Positions 15,979 through 24,342 of a stretch of 32,988 nt of DNA are shown here, piece after piece. The stretch lies in contig CAIPDP010000051.1 of NCBI GenBank assembly GCA_903863845.1, forward strand, positions 1 to 32,988, read 5' to 3'. The position numbers were made by a program, and so were the translations under genes. Below the pieces are notes generated by a model. The model was not told the DNA's origin. It did no database searches and was given only the letters and a program-made list of their open reading frames with translations. How positions within the stretch are numbered: position 1 is the stretch's first letter; each line of letters starts with the position of its first letter. Origin of the DNA: an uncultured Mucilaginibacter sp. (GTDB taxonomy: Bacteria > Bacteroidota > Bacteroidia > Sphingobacteriales > Sphingobacteriaceae).

Positions 15979-16290
15979 GCACGATTAAGACACGATTTGG
16001 AGATTTAATTGACTGCGGATTTTGTCGATTTCTACTTTTTAATCTTTATTATTCTTCCCTGCTTTGGCGTTGGTATAGGTGTGCGCTTGGCTATCGGGTT
16101 CACTATTGCCTATCCTGACCCCATCCTCCTCCTTCCCCTGCAAAGCAGGGAAAGGTATCGCACGGGGCCGTTTTGATTTCATTTGCCACACTAAAAAGGA
16201 AAATCCTGTTCATCTAAAATTAATCCAATAAATCGTGTTCAAAAATCGTGTAAAATAATGAGGCCTTCCAATTTGGAAGGCCTCATTATT
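15979..16290. other. Intergenic gap with palindromic CCTTCCCCTGC repeat
   Basis: No gene is visible. CCTTCCCCTGC (16131-16141) is followed by an inverted copy with one mismatch, GCAGGGAAAGG (16145-16155), a repeat type common between Bacteroidota genes. The right end holds the recA terminator. Confidence 0.5.
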
Positions 16291-16292
16291 TT
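16252..16292. terminator. Long perfect-stem terminator of recA (bidirectional)
   Basis: A 19-base perfect stem (16252-16270 with 16274-16292) with a 3-base loop has a core of GAGGCCTTCCA/TGGAAGGCCTC flanked by AAAATAAT/ATTATTTT, so each strand ends in a T-rich run. It overlaps the last two bases of the recA stop codon. Confidence 0.85.
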
Positions 16293-17355
16293 ACAAAAAA
16301 CTATTATCGCTTAGATCACCAATTATCGGTGACATCATACTGTATTCAGTTTCTACCGGTAGTTTCTCTCCAGTAACCGTTTCCTTGATCTTAGTTTCCA
16401 GTTCTTCCATCAATTCAGGATTGTCGAGTATCAATTGTTTTACGGCATCGCGACCCTGTCCCAAACGGGTATCACCATAGCTGAACCAGGAGCCTGATTT
16501 TTTGATAATGTTATAATCTACCCCAAGGTCAATGATCTCGCCGGCCTTAGATATACCTTCGCCAAACATGATATCAAACTCAGCGATACGGAATGGTGGA
16601 GCCACTTTATTCTTTACAATTTTCACTTTTACCCTGTTACCCGATACCTCGTCGGTATCTTTGATCTGCGAGATACGACGGATATCCAAACGAACCGAGG
16701 CATAAAATTTAAGCGCATTACCACCGGTTGTAGTTTCGGGGTTACCAAACATAACGCCGATCTTGTCGCGCAACTGGTTAATAAATATACAGCAGCATCC
16801 GGTTTTGCTGATGGTGCCGGTTAGCTTACGCAAAGCCTGTGACATCAAACGTGCCTGGAGTCCCATTTTACTATCGCCCATTTCGCCTTCAATTTCGCCT
16901 TTAGGAACCAGCGCAGCAACCGAGTCGATCACAATAATATCGATCGCACCCGAACGGATCAGGTTGTCTGCAATTTCCAATGCTTGTTCGCCGTTATCGG
17001 GTTGTGAGATCAGCAAGTTTTCTACATCTACGCCCAGTTTTTTGGCATAAAAACGATCGAATGCATGTTCCGCGTCAATAAAAGCAGCGATGCCACCTTG
17101 TTTTTGCGATTCAGCAATGGCATGTATCGCCAAAGTAGTTTTACCTGATGATTCAGGTCCGTAGATCTCTATCACCCTGCCTTTTGGCAAACCACCAACG
17201 CCCAGCGCAATGTCAAGGCCCAATGAGCCGGTTGAAATTACGTCGATCGGTTCTATGGCGGTATCGCCCAACTTCATGATGGTGCCTTTACCGTACGATT
17301 TCTCCAGCTTATCTAAGGTAAGCTGCAATGCTTTTAGTTTATCTGCGCTGCTCAT
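16291..17355 (-). CDS. recA: Recombinase A
   Basis: The 354-residue cytoplasmic ATPase forms filaments on single-stranded DNA, drives strand exchange and activates LexA-type cleavage. Visible features are the N-terminal oligomerisation segment ending [10 protein letters not shown], Walker [10 protein letters not shown] at residues 66-74, Walker [15 protein letters not shown] near 140-153, loop L1 with [20 protein letters not shown], the [20 protein letters not shown] segment (L2 region), and [13 protein letters not shown]. The C-terminus ([18 protein letters not shown]) is a little acidic. The length is normal. Start ATG is at 17355. A long stem terminator overlaps the stop. I looked for an SOS box upstream but can name none. 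Confidence 0.98.
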   Translation of the reverse strand: MSSADKLKALQLTLDKLEKSYGKGTIMKLGDTAIEPIDVISTGSLGLDIALGVGGLPKGRVIEIYGPESSGKTTLAIHAIAESQKQGGIAAFIDAEHAFDRFYAKKLGVDVENLLISQPDNGEQALEIADNLIRSGAIDIIVIDSVAALVPKGEIEGEMGDSKMGLQARLMSQALRKLTGTISKTGCCCIFINQLRDKIGVMFGNPETTTGGNALKFYASVRLDIRRISQIKDTDEVSGNRVKVKIVKNKVAPPFRIAEFDIMFGEGISKAGEIIDLGVDYNIIKKSGSWFSYGDTRLGQGRDAVKQLILDNPELMEELETKIKETVTGEKLPVETEYSMMSPIIGDLSDNSFL

Positions 17356-17374
17356 TGTTATAAATTTCGGTTAG

Positions 17375-17400
17375 CAAATGTATATCATTGTTTTGACAAA
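17375..17400 (-). promoter_or_regulatory. Putative recA promoter
   Basis: On the minus strand TTTG (17400-17397) and TACATTTG (17382-17375) precede the recA ATG by 20 bases. The 14-base spacing is shorter than the usual 19-21, so only the -7 box is credible. Confidence 0.35.
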
Positions 17401-17529
17401 TGCTAATAATATTAGTAATATTTATTGATTTTTTTTAAGCCGGAATTTTTTCGCTATTCAATTAATAAATAAAAAGCATTGAATAAAGCCATCTAATTGA
17501 TTCAAACTTAGCTATTGAAAATTCTATCA

Positions 17530-18291
17530 TCAAATATCTTTCTCCACACTTCGTTTCTTCAATTCTTTGGCGATGGTATCGAGCTTTTTTTTCTTTTGCA
17601 GTTCTTTGGACTTTTTTGCCTTTGCCGCCTCGGCACGTTTGAGTGCGGCTTCTGTATGACTTTGCTGGTAATAGCGACAGAACCAATTGATCGGGCAGGT
17701 TTCGCATTTCGGGTTTCGGGCCAGACAAACATACCTGCCATGGAGGATAAGCCAGTGGTGGGCAAAACGCACCGTTTCTTTCGGCAGGTATTCCATTAAC
17801 TGTTTTTCGGAAGCTAAGGGTGTTTTGGCCTTGTTGGTTAAGCCAATACGATTTGCCACCCTGAATACATGAGTATCTACCGCCATCGCCGGTGCCTCAA
17901 ATACAACTGAAGCGATCACATTGGCAGTTTTCCGTCCAACACCAGGCAGTTTTTGCAGTTCGTTAATATCAGAAGGCACCTCGCCATGAAATACATCCAC
18001 CAGCATCCTGGCCATACCTACCAGGTGTTTCGATTTATTATTAGGATAGCTGACACTGCGGATATAATTAAAAATATCCTCAGCCGAAGCTGCTGCCAGC
18101 GACTCAGGCGTAGGGAAATCTCGGAAAATAGCGGGTGTAACCTGGTTGATCCGTTTATCGGTACATTGAGCCGAAAGAATAACCGCTATCAGTAATTGAA
18201 ATGCATTATCATAATGCAATTCCGTTTCGGCATTGGGTTGGTGGGTAGAAAAATAAGATATAAAATGGTGGAAACGTTCAGCGCGGAGCAT
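17530..18291 (-). CDS. nth: Endonuclease III (DNA glycosylase / AP lyase)
   Basis: The 253-residue enzyme removes oxidised pyrimidines and nicks the resulting abasic site in base-excision repair. The helix-hairpin-helix is LPGVGRKTANVIASV (about residues 116-130), with the catalytic lysine in AQCTDKRIN (near 45) and the catalytic aspartate in MAVDTHVFRVANRIGL. The iron-sulphur cluster is C-x6-C-x2-C-x5-C in CLARNPKCETCPINWFC. After the cluster comes an extra tail of about 50 residues, very rich in K, A and E (ALKRAEAAKAKKSKELQKKK), making it longer than E. coli Nth (211). A basic, probably helical or disordered tail may aid DNA binding. It lies 174 bases upstream of recA on the same strand. 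Confidence 0.96.
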   Translation of the reverse strand: MLRAERFHHFISYFSTHQPNAETELHYDNAFQLLIAVILSAQCTDKRINQVTPAIFRDFPTPESLAAASAEDIFNYIRSVSYPNNKSKHLVGMARMLVDVFHGEVPSDINELQKLPGVGRKTANVIASVVFEAPAMAVDTHVFRVANRIGLTNKAKTPLASEKQLMEYLPKETVRFAHHWLILHGRYVCLARNPKCETCPINWFCRYYQQSHTEAALKRAEAAKAKKSKELQKKKKLDTIAKELKKRSVEKDI

Positions 18292-18296
18292 TCTTT

Positions 18297-18428
18297 TGGA
18301 TCATAGATGATGGTTCATGATTCATGGAGCAAATTTGAATTAACAGGCTTTGATCAGATAGTTGTCTGCCGCATTTTTGTCCAAATGCACAACTGCTGCC
18401 ATGAACCATCATCCATGATCTATGAACC
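18297..18428. repeat. Imperfect inverted word repeat (ATGGTTCATGA type) upstream of nth
   Basis: Words such as GATGGTTCATGATTCATGG at about 18308-18326 recur inverted at about 18399-18425 (CCATGAACCATCATCCATGA). The arms are about 28-32 bases with a loop of about 70. It begins a few bases from the nth start codon and ends near the stop of the next small gene. Confidence 0.6.
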
Positions 18429-18434
18429 AACGAA

Positions 18435-18635
18435 CTAACGCAAACTTTTTGAGTAATTCAAAATATTATGCAGTATTTGCGGGCTTGGATTTTTCTTTAA
18501 CAAATCCAGATCGGGGCGCAATGAATTGTAGAAAATCAAATCATCTGCATCAAGATTTTCCGTAGCCTCTGATACCTTCATGGCTGTTGCTTTAGATGTT
18601 TCGCTAAAAATAGTTATAGTAGAATTTTCACCCAT
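18435..18635 (-). CDS. Small conserved-looking hypothetical protein (66 aa)
   Basis: The product begins MGENSTITIFSETSKATAMK and ends HNILNYSKSLR. It contains the acidic segment ENLDADDLIFYNSLRPDLDL. There is no signal, membrane segment or cysteine. The composition is that of a small soluble, partly helical protein, and I have the impression that related sequences occur in Pedobacter-like genomes, which I cannot verify here. It is on the same strand as the ECF sigma gene, 400 bases downstream of it, separated by a hairpin, so cotranscription is doubtful. Function unknown. Confidence 0.6.
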   Translation of the reverse strand: MGENSTITIFSETSKATAMKVSEATENLDADDLIFYNSLRPDLDLLKKNPSPQILHNILNYSKSLR

Positions 18636-19035
18636 ACGCTTTGTCTAAACAGTAAAAGTTTTCTAATTGGTTTTATAATCTATTTAACGTTATTAAAAAT
18701 ACAATATTATACCGAAGATGAAATTTTGATGAAATTTTTTTGGGGAGGGATGGTTATATTAGTTGTCCCGATAGCTATCGGGATGGTTGTAGTAGTTGTA
18801 TGGGATTTGTTATTGTTGCCGATTGGATATTATTCATGAAATATTTTCATGTTGCATAAACGCAAAACGGTTTTAAATATTGCGAGCCAAAAACTCACCA
18901 ATATTTAAAACCGTTGTAGTTTGTTAACTGTTGATTGGTTAATTAGTTAATTAGTGATTGGTTAACTCGTAAATGGTCACCAATACCTAATGCCTAATAC
19001 CCAATAACTAATACCCAATAACCAACACCCGCCCC
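18636..19035. other. Intergenic region with palindromes, a long hairpin and word repeats
   Basis: It contains an 18-base perfect palindrome TCCCGATAGCTATCGGGA (18766-18783), a repeat type frequent in Bacteroidota, the 17-base-stem hairpin at 18866-18915, and inverted word repeats of TTGGTTAATTAG / CTAATACCCAATAAC type at about 18927-19025. A 36-codon frame at 18729-18839 is treated as chance. Confidence 0.6.
18866..18915. repeat. Hairpin with 17-bp perfect stem
   Basis: AACGGTTTTAAATATTG (18866-18882) is repeated exactly inverted at 18899-18915, with a 16-base loop. It could terminate the minus-strand sigma-factor transcript or be a relic of a small mobile repeat. The T tail on the minus strand is weak. 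Confidence 0.6.
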
Positions 19036-19620
19036 TCAATTCTTCAAACTCAATTCCTTGCTTTGCATCATTTTGCGCAGATTGTTGAGTGCATAACGCA
19101 TGCGGCCAAGGGCGGTGTTGATACTTACTTCAGTTACGTCGGCAATTTCCTTGAAGCTCATATCGCCGAAGTGTCGCATGATCAAAACTTCTTTTTGTTC
19201 GGCAGGAAGTAGTTGAATTAATGCTTTCAGGTCTTTATAGGTTTGTTCGCGAACCATACGGTCCTCGGTGCTTTCATCATAGTGACCTAAAACATCGAAG
19301 ATGTCGAAATCATCGCCGCTGCTCACCATCGGAGTACGTTTTTCGCGCCTGAAATGGTCAATGACCAAATTATGGGCAATACGCGATACCCAGGGTAAAA
19401 ATTTACCTTCTTCGTTATACTTCCCGGCTCTCAACGTATTGATCACCTTGATAAAAGTATCCTGGAAAATATCTTCTGCGAGGGTTTCGTCTTTGACCAA
19501 TAAATATATAGAGGTATATATTTTCGACTGGTAACGCCGGATCAGTTCCACTAAACCAGCCTCATCTCCTGCTACATACAGGTGGATTAGATCCTGATCA
19601 CTTTTCATTTGAAAATCCAT
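19036..19620 (-). CDS. RNA polymerase sigma factor, ECF type
   Basis: From the ATG at 19620 the product is 194 residues (an upstream in-frame TTG at 19626 adds two). Region 2 spans about residues 10-80: DLIHLYVAGDEAGLVELIRR, then DETLAEDIFQDTFIKVINTL and FLPWVSRIAHNLVIDHFRRE, the -10 recognition part. An acidic linker follows (SSGDDFDIFDVLGHYDESTE). Region 4 spans about 120-185: LLPAEQKEVLIMRHFGDMSF, KEIADVTEVSINTALGRMRY, with the HTH for the -35 element. The length is typical. No anti-sigma gene is adjacent: the neighbour downstream is a 66-aa protein and upstream is divergent uvrA. Target promoters cannot be told from the sequence. Confidence 0.95.
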   Translation of the reverse strand: MDFQMKSDQDLIHLYVAGDEAGLVELIRRYQSKIYTSIYLLVKDETLAEDIFQDTFIKVINTLRAGKYNEEGKFLPWVSRIAHNLVIDHFRREKRTPMVSSGDDFDIFDVLGHYDESTEDRMVREQTYKDLKALIQLLPAEQKEVLIMRHFGDMSFKEIADVTEVSINTALGRMRYALNNLRKMMQSKELSLKN

Positions 19621-20023
19621 AGACAACTACTTTAAACTAAGTTATTTAACCGTAAAATGGTAAAGTAGAATTTTCTCCGATAGCGATCTCTTGTTAATAA
19701 ATTGTTACTCAAATTAAGCTATAAGCCCTTAAAAAAGCAAATTATATTTCTGTTACCCCCGTCAAAAACAGTATAATCGCATATTTTTAACATTATTTAA
19801 CAATTAAAGTGTTAAAACCGGGAGTTAATATTTGGGCCCGCTTATGCGCTGTAAAAGTATTACAATCAACCGACTAATTCATTTGCAAAGTGCTAATTTT
19901 TTTAGGATTTTTGCGCTTTGAGAAAGTCCATAGTCCATGGTCCATGGTCGATAGATTTTTTCCGAAAATTACCATGGTCCATGGACCATGGACTATGGAC
20001 TATAAAACGATCGGCAAGAATAA
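19621..20023. other. Divergent intergenic region between the sigma factor and uvrA
   Basis: It holds the start regions of both genes. No reading frame is visible. The uvrA-proximal part is the word-repeat dyad at 19925-20001. I see no unambiguous TAnnTTTG promoter for either gene. Confidence 0.5.
19925..20001. repeat. Inverted repeat with 23-bp perfect arms (TCCATGG words) before uvrA
   Basis: The arm 19925-19947 (AGTCCATAGTCCATGG...) is exactly inverted at 19979-20001, separated by 31 bases. Each arm is itself built from the self-complementary word TCCATGGA, so alternative foldings exist. The right arm ends 22 bases before the uvrA ATG and would sit in its leader. Confidence 0.85.
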
Positions 20024-23005
20024 ATGAATAGCGAAGCGGATAAAGACCCTCAACACAACATCATCATCAAAGGCGCCAGGGTGCATAACCTGAAGAACAT
20101 GGACGTTGCCATACCCAAAAACAAACTGGTGGTAATTACCGGGATGTCGGGCTCAGGTAAATCGTCGTTGGCTTTTGATACTTTGTATGCTGAAGGTCAG
20201 CGACGTTATGTTGAAAGTTTATCGAGCTATGCACGGCAGTTTGTGTGCAGGATGAATAAACCGGATGTCGACTATATCAAAGGTATTGCACCCGCAATTG
20301 GCATCGAACAAAAAGTGATCACTTCAAACCCGCGGTCGACCGTTGGTACATCAACAGAAATTTACGATTACCTGAAATTATTATTCTCAAGGATCGGTAA
20401 AACCATTTCGCCGGTTTCAGGCAATATCGTTAAGAAAGACACGGTTACCGATGTTGTTAATTATATTTCTTCCCTGCCAGACGAAACCCAGGTAACCATC
20501 CTTTGCCCGCTCTACCCCCACAATAACCGAAGCCTGAAGGAAGAACTGGCGGTATTACTGCAAAAAGGTTTTGTGCGGATTGAATATCAGGGTAGCATTA
20601 CACGTATTGAGTCGATCCTGGAAGATGAATCAATTGGCAATATGTCTATGTCTGCTAACATTGGCGAGGCAGATGTGAAAGGAAACACGACAGCTAAAGG
20701 GAGGGGAAAGGCTAAAGCTGAAAGTAACATTGAAAGTGCCGAATTAACTCCTTCTCCTTTGGAGAAGGCTGGAGTGAGGCCCAATACTGAAGTAAAAATA
20801 GTTATTGACCGTATCACAAAAAACGACACTGAAGAAACTATCAGCCGTTTGGGCGACTCAGCGCAAACCGCGTTTTTTGAGGGTAAGGGCGATTGTTACG
20901 TGCGCTTTCAAAACCCCGACGATGACAAGGAGACCGAACGTTTTTTCTGCGATCGCTTTGAATTGGATGGTATGGCCTTTGAAGAACCTTCGCCTAATTT
21001 CTTTAGCTTCAATAATCCTTATGGTGCCTGTAAGCGCTGCGAGGGTTACGGTAAAGTGATCGGTATTGATGAAGATCTGGTAATTCCTGATAAAAGTAAA
21101 ACCATTTATGAAGGGGCAATAGCACCCTGGCGCGGCGAAAAAATGCGCGAATGGAACGACGAGCTGGTAAAGAATGCGCTGAAATTTGATTTCCCCATCC
21201 ACCGCCAATATAACTACCTTACTGAAGAGCAACAGCAATTAGTATGGACCGGCAATAAATATTTCCGTGGTCTGAATTCTTTTTTTAAAGAACTGGAAGA
21301 GCAAACCTATAAGATACAGTACCGGGTGATGCTCTCGCGTTACCGGGGTAAAACCACCTGTCCGGAGTGTAAAGGCAGCCGGCTAAGGCAGGATGCGTCT
21401 TATGTAAAGATCAATGGCAAGTCGATCACCGATATCGTGTTGATGCCTTTGGACCGGGCCTTTGAATTTTTCAAAAACCTGGAATTGACCGAGCAGGACT
21501 TCAAAATAGGCAAGCGCCTGCTGGAAGAGATCACCAGCCGCCTGCTGTTTTTAAATAATGTAGGTTTGAGCTACCTGACCTTGAATCGTTTGTCGAATAC
21601 ATTGTCCGGTGGTGAGTCGCAGAGGATCAACCTGGCAACTTCACTAGGTAGTAGTTTGGTTGGTTCGATCTATGTGCTCGACGAGCCGAGTATAGGCTTG
21701 CACCCACGCGATACACAACGACTGATCACAGTATTGCGAAAATTACGCGATGTAGGCAATACGGTATTAGTAGTAGAGCATGAGGAAGAAATTATGCAAG
21801 CGGCCGATCATATCATTGATATAGGTCCGGCAGCCGGCACTCATGGTGGCGAGCTTGTATTTTCGGGCACCTATGACGAAATTATTGAAGACGATAATAG
21901 CCTGACCGGCCGTTACCTGGCCCGCAAAGAAGAAATAGCGATACCGGCCCGCCGGCGTAAATGGAACGATTTTATCGAGATCAAAGGCGCCCGCGAAAAT
22001 AATCTGAAGCATGTGAATGTTAAATTTCCGCTTGGTGTGCTCACGGTAGTAACGGGTGTATCCGGTTCGGGTAAAACCAGTTTGGTAAAACGCATACTTG
22101 CTCCGGCTTTATTAAAGGTATTGGGTAATTATACAGGCGAGCAAACCGGTACTTATGATGAACTAAGCGGCGATTATAATAAAGTTGAACAAGTAGAACT
22201 GGTAGATCAAAACCCGATAGGACGTTCCTCACGCTCTAACCCGGTTACCTATGTTAAAGCCTGGGACGAGATCCGTAATTTATTTGCATCGCAGCCCGTG
22301 GCAAAGGCTGCCGGCCTGAAACCTTCTGCTTTCTCTTTTAATGTGGAAGGCGGTCGCTGCGATGTTTGCCAAGGCGAAGGTGAAGTGAAGATAGAGATGC
22401 AGTTTATGGCGGATATCTTCCTCACCTGCGAAACCTGTGGAGGCAAACGTTTCAAACAGCATATATTAGATGTGCAGTACCAGGAGAAAAGTGTATCCGA
22501 CGTGCTCAACATGACCATCGAAGAAGCGCTTGAGTTTTTCCGTAAAGAACCTAAAATATTAAGTCGCATTAAACCACTGGCCGATGTTGGCCTGGGTTAT
22601 GTGCAATTGGGGCAATCATCCAATACCCTGTCTGGTGGCGAGGCACAGCGTATCAAACTGGCGTCTTTCCTTGTAAAAGGCAATAATGCCAATAAGACCC
22701 TGTTCATTTTTGATGAGCCTACTACAGGTTTGCATTTCGACGATATCAAAAAGCTGCTCAAATCATTTGATGCGCTGCTCGATCAGGGTAATACCATTAT
22801 CGTCATCGAGCATAATATGGATGTGATCAAATGCGCCGACTGGGTGATCGACATCGGTCCCGAAGGTGGCGATAAAGGCGGCCAGGTGATGTTCGAGGGC
22901 ATACCCGAAGACTTGCTTAAAGAAGAAAATTCTTATACGGGGCAGTTTTTAAAGGAGCGGTTTGAGCATCCGGGCGCGCAACGTGAACGGCATTTGGTGG
23001 GGTAG
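20024..23005 (+). CDS. uvrA: Excinuclease ABC subunit A, with a repeat-derived insertion
   Basis: The 993-residue DNA-damage sensor of nucleotide excision repair loads UvrB. It has two ABC ATPase halves: Walker [10 protein letters not shown] at residues 40-48 and GVSGSGKTS near 678, and signatures LSGGESQRI and LSGGEAQRI. Zinc-binding cysteines are in CKRCEGYG / CPECKGSR and in CDVCQGEG...CETCGGKR. The product is about 45-50 residues longer than usual Bacteroidota UvrA. The excess lies at about residues 207-256, in the UvrB-binding/insertion part of the first half: between ILEDES and [12 protein letters not shown] there is a low-complexity K/G/A/E-rich stretch followed by [15 protein letters not shown]. 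The DNA there holds the palindrome CCTTCTCCTTTGGAGAAGG (20750-20768). All catalytic motifs are intact, so the protein should work. Confidence 0.96.
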   Translation: MNSEADKDPQHNIIIKGARVHNLKNMDVAIPKNKLVVITGMSGSGKSSLAFDTLYAEGQRRYVESLSSYARQFVCRMNKPDVDYIKGIAPAIGIEQKVITSNPRSTVGTSTEIYDYLKLLFSRIGKTISPVSGNIVKKDTVTDVVNYISSLPDETQVTILCPLYPHNNRSLKEELAVLLQKGFVRIEYQGSITRIESILEDESIGNMSMSANIGEADVKGNTTAKGRGKAKAESNIESAELTPSPLEKAGVRPNTEVKIVIDRITKNDTEETISRLGDSAQTAFFEGKGDCYVRFQNPDDDKETERFFCDRFELDGMAFEEPSPNFFSFNNPYGACKRCEGYGKVIGIDEDLVIPDKSKTIYEGAIAPWRGEKMREWNDELVKNALKFDFPIHRQYNYLTEEQQQLVWTGNKYFRGLNSFFKELEEQTYKIQYRVMLSRYRGKTTCPECKGSRLRQDASYVKINGKSITDIVLMPLDRAFEFFKNLELTEQDFKIGKRLLEEITSRLLFLNNVGLSYLTLNRLSNTLSGGESQRINLATSLGSSLVGSIYVLDEPSIGLHPRDTQRLITVLRKLRDVGNTVLVVEHEEEIMQAADHIIDIGPAAGTHGGELVFSGTYDEIIEDDNSLTGRYLARKEEIAIPARRRKWNDFIEIKGARENNLKHVNVKFPLGVLTVVTGVSGSGKTSLVKRILAPALLKVLGNYTGEQTGTYDELSGDYNKVEQVELVDQNPIGRSSRSNPVTYVKAWDEIRNLFASQPVAKAAGLKPSAFSFNVEGGRCDVCQGEGEVKIEMQFMADIFLTCETCGGKRFKQHILDVQYQEKSVSDVLNMTIEEALEFFRKEPKILSRIKPLADVGLGYVQLGQSSNTLSGGEAQRIKLASFLVKGNNANKTLFIFDEPTTGLHFDDIKKLLKSFDALLDQGNTIIVIEHNMDVIKCADWVIDIGPEGGDKGGQVMFEGIPEDLLKEENSYTGQFLKERFEHPGAQRERHLVG
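20750..20768. repeat. Palindromic repeat inside the uvrA coding region
   Basis: CCTTCTCC-TTT-GGAGAAGG, followed by CTGGAGTGAGGC, has the form of the intergenic CTCC(C)TCTCCTTTGGAGAGGG repeats frequent in Bacteroidota. Here it is read in frame as [13 protein letters not shown]. Confidence 0.75.
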
Positions 23006-23061
23006 AACCGCTGTATCCACTATAATTGTTTTGAAATTTGTAAATGGATTTGGGGACTTTG

Positions 23062-24207
23062 CTAATACCTCAAATCCCGATCAATCTCCTTTAATAAATA
23101 TTCTTTTTTATCCGTCGCATACTCCCAAAACATAACGCCGGCGAGGCCATTTTTGTTAACGTATTTACATTTATTTTTCACCGACCATTCATCATCAAAA
23201 GTGATGAACTGTTTCAGTTGGTCGTTATATAAATAAGGTGCTGCAGCGGTTTTATCGCGATAATATTTATACCCTTTTTGGTTGATGAGGCTGTCTTTGA
23301 TAAAGGTGTAGTCGCCAATATTGCGGATACGGACAGGAACTAAGCGTGCCCCTAATATACTTTTAGCAGTATCGGCAGCTGCCAGCGTGTGTCCGTAGAA
23401 CGCAACGCCAACAACCAGTTTTTCGGCAGGTACCCCGGCGGCCATAAAATCGTGAACTGCCAGGTCGGCTGAGCATAGGGTCTTGTAATATTTTGAGGCG
23501 TAGAGATTGGTGTGATGCGAGATAATATGCAAACTGTCCTGAGCGTAATCATAGGTCATCAGGCTTACATAATCAAGATATTTGGCAACATCGCCCATTT
23601 CTGTTAGCTTCAAAAAGCGGGTGAATCCCCCAACTGCCGTGGTTAGCGATTGTTTGTGACCAGTTTCCTTTTCGAGGGTATCCAGATCATGCCTTAATGA
23701 TTTGAATAATAAGGTGTAATTATGCTTATCCTCCGGCCGGTATATATTGCCGGCGCCAATATCGTCGGGGTACTCCCAATCGATATCGATTCCATCCAGC
23801 TTGTATTTGCGAACAATGGCAACAGCGCTGGCAGCAAAAGCTTCACGCGTGGTATCTGTTAGCACAGCATCCGAAAAAAAACGACTCCCACCCCAGCCGC
23901 CTATCGAGATCAGGACCTTTAATTCGGGGTTGACCTTTTTCAGTTTGAGCAGGTTCCGAAAGTTAATTGTATCCGTTTTTTCGTGTTCGAGGTAAGCTCT
24001 GTTATTTTTAATGACGACGAATGCATAGTTAATGTGCGTAACTTTTTTAGGATCGACCATCGATGTATCATACAACCCGTGGTAGCCGCCTACATAACCG
24101 ATGATGACATGCTTTTTATGTTTTGCAGATTGCGCTAATGGTATTAAATGCAGCACCAAAGTAAAAGTTATGGTAAGAGCTGTAAAAAGTGTGGAGCGGG
24201 TTGTCAT
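23062..24207 (-). CDS. Secreted glycoside hydrolase family 18 (chitinase-like)
   Basis: From the ATG at 24207 the product is 381 residues (a TTG two codons upstream is less likely). An N-terminal signal peptide of about 28 residues (TLFTALTITFTLVLHLIPLA) is followed by a single GH18 barrel: VIIGYVGGYHG opens it, LKVLISIGGWGGSRFF is the SxGG motif, and DGIDIDWEYPDD is the catalytic DxxDxDxE with the acid at residue 145. SLMTYDYA is strand 6, VVGVAFYGHTL follows, and GVMFWEYATD carries the conserved tryptophan near the end. There are no carbohydrate-binding modules and no sorting signal. It probably cleaves beta-1,4-N-acetylglucosamine polymers in the periplasm or outside. It is divergent from the tricorn-like gene and convergent with uvrA. 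Confidence 0.95.
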   Translation of the reverse strand: MTTRSTLFTALTITFTLVLHLIPLAQSAKHKKHVIIGYVGGYHGLYDTSMVDPKKVTHINYAFVVIKNNRAYLEHEKTDTINFRNLLKLKKVNPELKVLISIGGWGGSRFFSDAVLTDTTREAFAASAVAIVRKYKLDGIDIDWEYPDDIGAGNIYRPEDKHNYTLLFKSLRHDLDTLEKETGHKQSLTTAVGGFTRFLKLTEMGDVAKYLDYVSLMTYDYAQDSLHIISHHTNLYASKYYKTLCSADLAVHDFMAAGVPAEKLVVGVAFYGHTLAAADTAKSILGARLVPVRIRNIGDYTFIKDSLINQKGYKYYRDKTAAAPYLYNDQLKQFITFDDEWSVKNKCKYVNKNGLAGVMFWEYATDKKEYLLKEIDRDLRY

Positions 24208-24342
24208 ACTCAACGAAAGTACGGAACGAAAGTCCGGTTAACAACCGGGAAGAAAAGGTTTTAACGCTTGATTGGCAAATACTTCGTAAAAATTCAGTTA
24301 TATTCACCCAACTTAACCGGAATTTAAACTCCATCCTTTATC

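Noticed and set aside
16300..18300. recA, nth and uvrA as one SOS-type repair operon
   Set aside because: uvrA is on the opposite strand, gaps of 174 bases or more separate the genes, and I can identify no shared operator.
18729..18839. 36-codon hydrophobic reading frame (MKFFWGGMVILVVPIAIGMV...)
   Set aside because: It runs through the palindrome TCCCGATAGCTATCGGGA, a typical non-coding repeat, has no promoter or partner gene, and its valine/leucine-rich content follows from G/T-rich sequence.
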